From assembly GCF_018320785.1 (NCBI RefSeq), contig NC_054878.1, positions 48,380,061 to 48,444,060 of the forward strand: 64,000 bases of DNA, in the 5' to 3' direction. Numbering within the stretch: the stretch's first letter is position 1; the number at the start of each line of letters is the position of its first letter. This DNA is from Cheilinus undulatus. Lineage: Eukaryota > Chordata > Actinopteri > Labriformes > Labridae. The position numbers and the translations under genes are program-made. This document shows positions 51,951-61,372 of this stretch, piece after piece. Below the pieces are notes generated by a model. The model did no database searches and had not been told where the DNA came from. It was given only the letters and a program-made list of their open reading frames with translations.

Positions 51951-54900
51951 ATGGAGAACAGAGGAGGACTATCAGAGGAGGCCGTGTCTGCCGCCTGTAA
52001 GGATGGAGATGCCTCCACCAAGGTGACTCTTTGGATTTAAAGCTCAGCTTTAGTTCTGTGAAGACTTTCCTGGTTTTTCTCTGGTTTGTGAGCTCAGGCT
52101 GCAGACTGGGCGGTGAGCCTGTAATGCTGTCAAACCTGTTGACAGAAGGTGTTTCAGACCTGCAGCAGCCTGTAGGCCAAAGGCTGGAGTAAAGAAAGTC
52201 TTTAAAACGGCACAGCTAGGAGTTTATCAGCAGGTTAATTCTCTGTGAGGGCCTAGATGAGAGTGCTGTCATCACTTTAGTGAACATGGAGAGCTTTTAC
52301 AGACATTCCTACACCCAGACCAGCTGTTGGAGATGTCTGAGCTTTCGTTAGTCCCTGTAGTTCTCATTCTGGCGTCTGCTTTGTTTGCGTTCAAACAGGA
52401 TTTAATCCTTTCTTTAAATAAATGCTGACTCATCAATCTGCCTAACATTTGAGCAGAATGAGTACATTACTGTTAGAAGAAAGAGAGTTTACTGTAAGAA
52501 CCACTGAGTGTTTTTAAAGGTCACATATATGACCCCTTTAAGACAAGTTTAGATCGGTCTCAGAGGTCCCCAAAACATGCCCGTGAAGTTTGTTGCTGAG
52601 AAAACACTCCAGTATTGGTTTTTTGTAAAAAAAAGTCCCTCTGTTTCAGCCCCGCTCAGAATGAGCTGTTTCTGTGTCTGTGGCTTTAAATGTCTGACTC
52701 CGCCCCTCTCATGAAATGGGCGTGGCTTCATGGATGCGGCTCTCATCTTTTCTCTCTGCAGGACTACATGATGCAGCAGACGATGCTGAGGGTCAAAGAT
52801 CCAGCAAAATCCCTCGACTTCTACACTCGAATCCTCGGGATGACGTGAGTACTTCCACTGATGCTGATCATGCCGTGCCTGATTTCCAGCCTAATAATTT
52901 TGACCTTTAACAGCTTTATTTCCTGGAAAGTGTCATGAAGAGGATTTTCTCCAAGTTCACTTTGATTTACTCACTCAAAGGCAAACTTTGGCTTTCCTCT
53001 GTGCTGTCCAGTCTGCTGCAGAAAATTGACTTCCCCTCGATGCGGTTCACTCTTTACTTCCTGGGCTACGAGGAGAAATCAGACATCCCAGCTGACATCA
53101 AGGAGAGGACTGCGTGGACGTTTTCTCGCAGAGCCACTTTAGAGCTCACACAGTGAGTATGCAGACTCAGAAATCCCTGCAGACATCAGTAAACGGTTGT
53201 TTTTACTGAAGATGATCTCTGTGTGTCAGTAACTGGGGCTCGGAGGCGGATGAAAGACTGTCGTATCACAACGGGAACAACGAGCCGCGAGGATTTGGTG
53301 AGACGTTTGACCAAAAACTTTCTCTACATTCACTCCTGCACTATTTCTCTCCAAATTGTGTTTTTATGACTACATTTGCTGTTTTAGGTCACATTGGGAT
53401 TGCTGTCCCTGATGTCTACGCTGCCTGTAAACTTTTCGAGGAACAAAAAGTCACGTTTGTGAAGAAACCCGACTCTGGTGAGAGGATTTGGGTATAAAAT
53501 CAGTGTCAAACTTTCTTTACATCCTTTCCTGTGTTTGGCTGAAGTACTCCAGTGAAGGCTGGCTCTGTCAAATAAAAACAGAAGTCATTTATCATGAACC
53601 GGGTCAGTTCTCAGGGACTATTTTCACCAGCGGATGGATCCACATTGCTGCTCTAGTGAGACTACTGTCTGGATCCAGGCCCTGTGGTCATCGGTCCAGC
53701 AGCAGGGGTCTGAAGACATGCTCGTTTGTTTAACTAGAGACTCTAAATTGCCCGTAGGAGTGAGTCTGAGCTTGAGCTTGTAATTGACTGGTGACCAGTC
53801 CACCTAACGGCCAATGAAAGCTTGGATCGGCTCCAGAGTCAGGGGACTAAAGTATAGTCTGTTTTTCTGTCAAAACCAATAAATGAAAAAACAAAAAACA
53901 GTTATGATAAATATCGCTTTTATTATTGAACGATGTTACAGTGTTTATTAAATACACCATTAGGCTCATTATGATCATTTCTGGAAATAGTACAACGGAG
54001 TATTAGGGCCACACGAAGAGAAAAAAAAAAAAGAATTAATTTTTTTTTTTGACATTACGAGAATAAAGTTGTAATATTATGAGAAAGAAAACTCCTAATA
54101 CTACGAGAATAAAATATAACAAGAAAGAAAGTCTGCCAGGGCGCCGCCTCCGTTAAAATGAGCAGTGTTGAGCATCTTGTGAAGCCATACTTTAGTATCG
54201 GTTTCACAGATAAGGAAATACTTCATCATTTGGCACATCAGCATCAGCGGCAGACTGTCTTTCTTGTAATATTTTATCTCGTAATATTACGACTTTATTC
54301 TTGTAATATTACAACTTTATTCTCATGATATTACAACTTTTTTCTCGTAATATTATGAGTTTTTTTCTCGTAATATATATATTAAAAAATTATTCTTTTT
54401 TTTCTCTTTGTGTGGCCCTAATTCTCCGTCGTAAAATAGAAATTAAAAAAATCTATTAAAAAAAATCTTGTGGCCATGAAATATTATTATTTTTAATATA
54501 TATATATTTTTAATTTCTATTTCCAGACCTAAAATGGCAAAATGAAAAAGGGAAATTCCAAAAACCAATACTGGACCGTTATTTGATTTTATTTATTTAT
54601 TTATTTTGTTTGTTTTTTTTGTTTTTGCTCAGAAAGAAAAAAACAAAACAAACATTTTTTCGTTTTTGGTTGAAAACAAAAAAAGGGAAAAATGGTGCCA
54701 TTTTTTGTTTCTTCATTTATTGGTTTTGACAGAAAAACAGATCATACTTTAGTCCCCTGACCCTCCAGGCCCCACGTGACCCAAGACTGGAAAAGTAGGA
54801 GAGAGGAAAGACTGATAGAAAGACGATCAATAACAGATGGACTAGACCACTGATCATCAACTGGCGGCCCGGGGGCCATATCAGGCCCCCCAAAGCTTCC

Positions 54901-56410
54901 TGTCCGGCCCCCAGAAGATCATCAGATTCAAAAAACAATGAATATTGAATATTTTGAGAATGACTTCACATTTGGTCTGTTTTTGCAGAAATTTACTGTC
55001 ATAATTAGTAGATATTTAAAAAAGAGTTAAGGTTGGCAGAAGTGCTGCAAGTTTGACCAGATAGAGTGGTAGAAAAAGGTTAGAGAGTAGCAGAAATAGG
55101 TGGTAAGTGATGAAATGGGTTTTAAAGTGGCAAAAAGGGACAAAAACTGGCAGAAAAATTGGTGAAAAGAGGTTAAAATGTGGCAAGAATTGGTAAAAGA
55201 GAAAAAAGGGCCAAAGAATATAAAAAACTTTTTACAAATGACAAAAAATATTGCAAAAAAAGTAATGAATGGCAAAACAGATAAGAGTGGGACATAGGGG
55301 GTAAAACATGCAGGAAGAGTGGTTCAAATGGGTAAAAGAATGGTACCAATTGGGTTAGAGGGGCAAAAATTAGCAAAAATGTCTTAAAAGTGGTAAAAAT
55401 TGGTGTTAAAGTTGCAAGAATTAAAAAAAGGGATTTGAAAGTTGGAAAAATAGAAGAAAAGTGGCAAAAGAGGATAAAATTGGCACAAAAGGGATAAAAC
55501 ATGAAAGAAAGTTGTTTTTTAAAGGGGTTTAAATCTAACAAAAATTTGGTTCAAGAGGCAAAAAGGGGTTAAAAGTGTCAAAAATGAGTTAACACTAGTA
55601 CTAAATCACAATAGTGGAGGGCCCATTCTCTGGGATTTTCAGGGCCAGTCCTGTTGTCAGGCTCTTGAGGCCTGCTGCATAGATAACAGGCATAGTTCTC
55701 TCTGGTAATTCCTAAAAATGTCCAACATTTTGAAAGAAAAGCAAATATTACCACAATAATATTTCAATCAAACCCAAAATACTGATTTCATTTTTGTGTA
55801 TTTGAAAGTCTGGCCCCCAGAGTTTCTGTGGGGACTAGATCTGGCCCTTGTGTGACTGTTCTTGATGACCCCTGGACTAGACTAACTTGTTGGCTGAGTG
55901 TGCCTCCTTTGCTCCAAAACCACTCTGATGTAGCTTTTATTTACACCTCACAGAGATTTACAGTCTTCATCACTTTTATTAGTGAGCGCTAATTCATCTG
56001 CAGACTCGTCACAAAGAAGGATTTTAAAGTGCAGATGTTGTAAAGTTCTCCTTCACTGTTCCTGATCACTTTATTATGAACATATCTTCATCAGTGACTT
56101 CTGCTGCTTGGTATACTTTTTCACCAGAAGGGGGAGCTCTGACCAAACAAACTCATGGTGCTTTTTGTGGCGTCAAACCCACAGCAGCTTTTAGACGTGT
56201 TAGCTCCTGAAGTTACCAGACATCCCGCCTACCGTCTTTAAATACATAAAAAAATAATGTAAATTAAATTCACTGAAAATAAAACTAACATTATTATTTT
56301 TTCCCCTTCTCTCAGGTAAAATGAAGGACCTGGCCTTCATCCAGGATCCTGACGGATACTGGATCGAGATTTTAAGTCCAAACAACATGGTGTCGTTGAT
56401 GGAGCCTTAA
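51951..56410 (+). CDS. glo1: Glyoxalase I (lactoylglutathione lyase), complete
   Basis: A cytosolic zinc enzyme that converts the methylglyoxal-glutathione hemithioacetal to S-lactoylglutathione. Exons: 51951-52022, 52762-52844, 53012-53152, 53230-53297, 53388-53477 and 56316-56410. They join in frame to 182 residues, against 184 in human. Two glyoxalase/VOC modules are present: [20 protein letters not shown] begins the first and [20 protein letters not shown] the second. The four metal ligands by alignment with human GLO1 are Gln30 (MQQTML), Glu96 (ATLEL), His123 (GFGHIGI) and Glu169 (YWIEIL), the last also the catalytic base. The start ATG fits the length and is followed by [12 protein letters not shown], as in vertebrate orthologues. 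Intron 5 (53478-56315) is packed with repeats, and a MITE lies about 33 bases before exon 2. Confidence 0.97.
52518..52729 (-). mobile_element. TTAA-type MITE, family M, truncated copy 3, in glo1 intron 1
   Basis: In reverse orientation to the copies at 3219 and 32728. TTAA (52514-52517) borders AGGTCACATATATGACCCC, followed by AAGACAAGTTTAGA, GGTCCCCAAAACATGCC and GACTCCGCCCCTCTCATG. It stops at about 52729, roughly 33 bases before exon 2 of glo1, with its other half missing. Confidence 0.65.
53690..53840 (-). repeat. Dispersed fish repeat, decayed copy on minus strand
   Basis: AGAGACTCTAAATTGCCCGTA and GACTGGTGACCAGTCCACC resemble the complement of the repeat at 49390-49640. It lies in glo1 intron 5. 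Confidence 0.5.
53838..54766. mobile_element. Composite foldback element in glo1 intron 5
   Basis: About 55 bases starting at 53848 (AGGGGACTAAAGTAT, CTGTTTTTCTGTCAAAACC, AATAAATGAA) reappear inverted at 54713-54765. Between these arms lies a complete smaller inverted-repeat element (53995-54429) and A/T-rich sequence resembling the foldback at 50960. Confidence 0.65.
53995..54429. mobile_element. Palindromic MITE, TTAGGGCCACAC ends
   Basis: The left end is ACGGAGTATTAGGGCCACAC and the right end its complement, GTGTGGCCCTAATTCTCCGT. The interior is made of GAGAATAAAGTTGTAATATT-type units on one side and their complement on the other, so the whole could fold into one long hairpin. This is a familiar teleost repeat architecture. 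Confidence 0.75.
54848..55874 (-). mobile_element. hAT-like non-autonomous element, family A, copy 3, in glo1 intron 5
   Basis: A perfect 8-bp duplication GACTAGAC flanks it (54840-54847 and 55875-55882). The ends are CACTGATCATCAACTGG and CTTGATGACCCCTG. The interior is AAAAGTGGCAAAAATTGG-like, so it is inverted relative to copies 1 and 2. Confidence 0.9.
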
Positions 56411-56527
56411 CTGATGGAAAGACTGTTTAAGTTTTTTTACAGACCTTTCATACCCATAGAAATGTTTTAAACTCTTTTTCTAACATGTTATTTTTATGTT
56501 ATTCTGCTGTGTTAAAGAGAAACTTCA

Positions 56528-56533
56528 AATAAA
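56528..56533 (+). terminator. glo1: glo1 polyadenylation signal
   Basis: AATAAA 118 bases after the stop codon on the coding strand. Confidence 0.75.
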
Positions 56534-56681
56534 GAAAGTCGACAAATAAATCCCATCAGAAGTCTTTATTTCCCTGTAGCATGCTGATTTCTGGTGAACT
56601 GCAAAATGAAGGTTTATCATTTAGACTGGTATATAAAAACCAGCCTGGTACTACAGTAGTAGATGTGCAATAAAGGGTGAC

Positions 56682-56716
<35 letters not shown>
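56682..56716 (+). repeat. (TCA)n microsatellite
   Basis: About eleven uninterrupted TCA units downstream of glo1. Confidence 0.95.
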
Positions 56717-56717
<1 letters not shown>

Positions 56718-57179
56718 CAAAATAAAGCAGAGCTGCAGGGAACAGGCTTTCACACCTGCATTGGTCATATTATTTCTTAATTTTTGCATATTTGTCAAAC
56801 TTAAATGTTTCAGATCATCAAACTTATGTTAATATTAGACAAAGTTAACCTAATTTATTTCTATTTTAATTTGCTTTATTGGCATAAATAGATCAGTTAC
56901 TGCCAAAGCAGTGTAAAAGATAAAAATGCATTAAATATTTACACATAATATGAATTTGCATGTTAAATAATTACACAAATAATCAATGTGATCTGATTAA
57001 TTAGATAAAACAATAAGACTAAAAATTAATGACACGAGGAAAGGATTGAATTAAGAACTTAAATGCTTAAATTAAATATTTAATTTTTAAATGATGATTT
57101 TATTTATTAAGGAGAAAAAAATCCATCCAGACCAGACCTGCTGGAACCAGAAACCCTTCACTAGAACCGGTCTGACAAA

Positions 57180-57740
57180 GTGAAGTAGACTTAAGGATCT
57201 CCAACACACCATGGAACCATCTAAAGAAATTCAAGAACACATGAGAAACAAAGTCCCTGACATCTATCAGTCTGAAAGGGTTACAGAGACATTTCTGAGG
57301 CTGTGGGACTCAGTGAGAGCCGTTACCCACAAATGGAGAAAACTGGGAACAGTGGGGAACCTTCCCATGAGTGACTGGCCAACCAAGTTGGCTCCAAGAG
57401 CGCATGGACGACTTATCCAGGAGGTCCCAGAAGAACCCTGAACCACATCTAAAGACCTGTGGGCCTCACTGACTCAGTTAAGGTCAGAGGTCATGATTCA
57501 ACGATCAGAAAGAGACTGGGCAACAATGGCATCATGGGAGAGATCCAAGGTCAAAACCACTGCTGAGCAGAAGGAGCACAAAGGCTCATCTCATATTTGA
57601 CTAAAAACATCCTCATGATAGCCAAGACTCCTGGGAAAATATTCAGGGGACTGACCAGACAGAAGAGGAACTTTCTGGAAGATGTGTGTCCCATTTCATC
57701 TGGAGTAAATGTACAGGTCTTGAAATTGCATTTCATTTGA
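57180..57740 (+). pseudogene. Tc1 transposase relic (third family)
   Basis: An open frame from 57211 to 57441 reads the N-terminal HTH half of a Tc1 transposase (MEPSKEIQEHMRNKVPDIYQ, then HKWRKLGTVGNLP and a basic linker). After frame changes the sequence up to about 57720 still shows GIHGRDPRSKPLL-like and ILWTDQT-like words. No intact ends were found and the catalytic half is incomplete. Confidence 0.6.
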
Positions 57741-58711
57741 ACTAACAAGCTCTAAAAAAGTCTTTAAAAATGTTAAAGACATGTTATTGTTTGTGTAAAT
57801 TCAAGTGTATTTTATAAAAGGAACAGTCACTGAATTAACCAGATCTGTTGAGCTTATGTGCTACACTCAGTTTGTCCAGGAGGTGGTGCTCTGCACACAC
57901 AGAGACAGGAAGTCTTAGTTCTGGGTAAGAGTAAAAGAGCTAGGAAGCGATGAAAACATCAGAACAAGCGACAAAATCCAAAATCCAAAAGCAGAAATAC
58001 TTGTAGGTACGCAGAGAAAGTTTTGTACGCCAGTGGAGAAAAATCCAAGTGACAGTCTCTCACCCAGAATGAACCTGAATGAGATGAGGACAGTTCGACC
58101 ACAAATAGAGACAATTTAAGCACAAGGAGGCAGTAAAGAAAAATCTGACCCCACAATCAACAAGTCATGCTCTCAAAACATTGAAATGTGCTCTGGAGTT
58201 TGGAAACAACAATGACTCCGTATAAAAAGCCGGTATTTCTTGTCCTTCTACACCAACTTTGATCTGTTTTTACACTGTCCATCTGGACTCTACAGTTTTA
58301 CAGGAACAAGAAGATAAAACAGGATTAAGAGCTGGTTAATAGTTTCATCCAGTCCTCAGAGAATGTCACAGGTTGTCCTCTGCACAGTGGAGCTCTGGTT
58401 CCTGGTGTCTTCTCGTCCTAATCTGTCCTGTCTCTCTCTCTCTCTCTGTGTATGAGTGAGGTTCTGACCGCTTCATGTCACCTAATTTACCGCTGGTCAC
58501 TTCAAAGCAGCATCCCGGCGTGAGAACCGTGTCGGCTGACCGGGGCGGATTTACGGCCTGCGGAGCCGTTCCCAGGCCTGTCAGCCGTTAATCCTCCATT
58601 GGGCTGGAAGTGACGCCGTCTTCTTCTCTGCTCGATTTAACGGCTGCAGCAGCGATTTCAGAGCGTAAATGTACGGCGAGATGAAGGAGAGGGGAGTGGA
58701 TTCACATGTGT
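57741..58711. other. Intergenic glo1-hey2, nothing recognised
   Basis: No coding family or clear repeat. A (CT)n tract lies at about 58432-58446, and CG-containing sequence at 58515-58620 could be unrelated regulatory DNA. Confidence 0.35.
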
Positions 58712-59047
58712 TTAACCCTCGTGCTCTCCTTGGTACAAGGGGTTTCATTAAGAACAGGGTTATAACACTGTGAAGAGGGAAATGTGAAAATGTTCCACCT
58801 TTCACCCTATGGACAGTTTTTTTGCACCATTGAGTCCCATTAAAACATTTTTGATCCTACTGTATTTTTAACATAAAACAATGTTTTACATATGACTACC
58901 TTTTCAATCTAAGCTATTGTCTTGAAAAACTGTTTTTTGTTTTTAAATTGTCAATCATATGACGTCATTTCCCACTATCTGGCTGAGGGCTCATTTCTAT
59001 GCTGTTTCATTGAGGCCTTTTCTGTTAGTCAGTTTTTCTTCTGACTA

Positions 59048-60131
59048 CACCGCTTTCCACATTATTATGCAAATGACACTCAGAATATTTTTCAAGTCAT
59101 CAACAGTCAGAGCATAATTCAAATGTTTTTTTAACAAACTCCATAATGATAACCATTATTTTAAAAAAATTAAAAACCTCAAAATGCACTGTTCCACATT
59201 ATTAAGCAGGCCACAGGTTTCAGCAGTATGGGAAAGAAAAAGGATCTCTGCTGTTGAAAAGTGTCAAATAGTGTAATGCTTTGGACAAGGAATGAAAACA
59301 TGAGATATAATTAATGAAAAATTAATCATGATCATCATACTGTGAATGAATTAGTGTCTGATTCAGAGCACAGACGGGTTCATGCAGATAAAGTTATAAT
59401 GAGGAAGGTTTCTGACAGACAAATTCATCAGATTAACAGAGCAGATGCTAAAATGTCATTACAAAGCAGCAAACAGGTATTTGAAGCTGCTGGTGCCTCT
59501 GGAGTCCCACCAACCTCAAGGTGTAGGATCCTCCAGAGGCTTGCAGTCGTGTATAAACCTACTATTCAGCCCCCCCTAACCAATGCTCACAAGCAGAAAC
59601 GGTTGCAGTGGGCCCAGAAATACATGAAGACTCATTTTCAAACAGTCTGGTTGACTGATGAGTGCCGTGCAACCCTGGATGGTCCAGATGGAGGAGTAGT
59701 GGATGGCTGGTGGATGGCCGCCATGTCCCAATGAGGCTGTGACATCAGCAAGGAGGGGGCGGAGTCACGTTCTGGGCTGGATTCATGAGGAGAGAGCTGA
59801 TAGGCCCCTTTGGCCTGTTCAGATGTTTTTGATTGAAATAGCTTTGATTTCAGTAAATATGACCTCCTAATGCTGCAGATTCAACAAATGACCATTTTCA
59901 GTTCTTTACAACCTATAAAATGTTTTAAAGTTCTGTTTTGCATAATAATGTGGAACAGTGCATTTTGGGGTTTTTATTTTTTTAAATTGTTGTCATTATG
60001 AAGTTTGTTCAAAAACATTTGAATTATGCTCTAATGGCTGATGACTTGAAAAATACTCTGACTGTTATTTGCATTAATATTTAGGAAAATATGAGAAAAA
60101 TGCCATTTGCATAATAATGTGGAACGTGGTG
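59048..60131 (+). mobile_element. Tc1/mariner-type transposon, copy 2, internally deleted
   Basis: Bounded by TA (59046-59047 and 60132-60133). Ends are CACCGCTTTCCACATTATTA and the inverted TAATAATGTGGAACGTGGTG. The inverted repeats run about 190 bp, with an internal second CACATTATTA(A/T)GCA motif in both arms. The transposase frame starting at 59342 matches copy 1 closely but ends early. About 430 bp, from AGGCCCCTTT to GGCCTGTTCAGATG, present in copy 1 are missing here. Confidence 0.85.
59342..59734 (+). pseudogene. Tc1-type transposase, truncated (copy 2)
   Basis: The 130-codon frame covers the HTH region and the first catalytic Asp ([11 protein letters not shown]), then stops. The second Asp and the Glu fall in the internal deletion. 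It differs from the 5535 frame at few positions, so both come from one family. Confidence 0.8.
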
Positions 60132-60220
60132 TATTGCTTAAGAACAGAATACATGATTACCACAAAAACGGTCTGGGTGTGTTGGTATCGATGTAAAAGT
60201 GTGGTATGACTGTGTCTGTT

Positions 60221-60922
60221 GAACTGAACACTTTTTGCACAAAGGATGAAAGGTGGCATATTTTTTAATAAACTCCTGCTTAAAAAGTAATAATGCATGG
60301 AAATTAGTGACATATCAGAGGGTGTAATAACTCCCCCTGAATAATAAAATGTTTGCATTTAAGATATAGAAAACATTTCATATTTTGTGTTTTTATCATT
60401 TAAAACATGTGGGTCAATTTTCCTAAAATGGCAATAAAGGGTTGAAATTATTGAGGAAATGCATGTAAATTTAATAGTAATGAGCAGAACTGAAGTTGGT
60501 CAAACAATTTTATCCAGTGAAAGTGAAAAAAGAATTATAAGTAACAATTTTATAGCAATTTTTGGGAACTGAACACTTTTTGCACAAAGGGTTAAAGATG
60601 GCATATTTTTTAATAAACTCCCACTGCTCAAAAATAATAATGCATTAAAAAATATATGTTGTTGTTGTCAATTATTGACATATCCAAGGGTGTAATAACC
60701 CCCGAATATAAAAATAAACAGTTTGCACTCAGTATATAGAAAATATTTCATATTTTGTGTTTTATCATTTTTAAACATGTGGGTCAAAATAGCATTAAAG
60801 GGTTAAAATTATTTAGGAAATTCATATAAATTTGATAGTTATAATCAGGACTGGAGCTGGTTAAAAGATTTAATGCAGTGAAATAAAAAAGACATGCATA
60901 AGTAATATTTTATAGCACTTTT
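60221..60922 (+). repeat. Two tandem units of 345-357 bp
   Basis: GAACTGAACACTTTTTGCAC begins units at 60221 and 60566. A decayed third boundary (GAGCTGGACACT) is at about 60923. Inside each unit are TTTTTTAATAAACTCC, GGGTGTAATAAC and AAACATGTGGGTCAA in the same order. Confidence 0.9.
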
Positions 60923-61183
60923 CAGAGCTGGACACTAGGGGTGAAATATTAACATTTTCTGGAGGAGTGCACCGGGGTTAAGTGTGTGTGGTTGCTGATA
61001 TGCACTCTGGTTCACAATTACAAGGATTTGGACGAAGAAGGATTTCATATTACAAAATAATCAATAATAAAACATAAACGTGTCCTAAATGAGATCAATA
61101 AAAAGCCTTGAGTAGTCCATGTTTGGTTTCAGCCTTAGGATAGACAGGAGTAGACAGGGTACTGAAGTAGACCTCAGTTAGAC

Positions 61184-61189
61184 TTTATT
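61184..61189 (-). terminator. hey2: hey2 polyadenylation signal (candidate)
   Basis: AATAAA on the minus strand about 185 bases after the hey2 stop codon. Confidence 0.5.
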
Positions 61190-61372
61190 TTTCTGAATTA
61201 AAAAAAGCTCATTTGGAGAGTAAAGCAGTTTTAATAGAGTCAGAAACACCTTAAAGGTTAATGGGACTTGTTAATGGGTCATAAAGGTTCAAACCAGTGG
61301 GTTTAATGTTTTTTAAGGTTTTTAAAGTGTCAGTCTGTCAAACAGTCAGCAGTTAGTCTGCAGTAAAATCCA

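Larger units (their letters stand above)
58716..60977. mobile_element. piggyBac-like (TTAA-type) element with internal tandem units and a nested Tc1
   Basis: TTAA borders both sides (58712-58715 and 60978-60981). The ends are CCCTCGTGCTCTCCTT and, as the complement of the right end, CCCCGGTGCACTCCTC, 12 of 16 identical. The interior carries two direct units of about 350 bp. A Tc1-type element is nested within it (59048-60131). No piggyBac transposase frame is visible. Confidence 0.7.
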
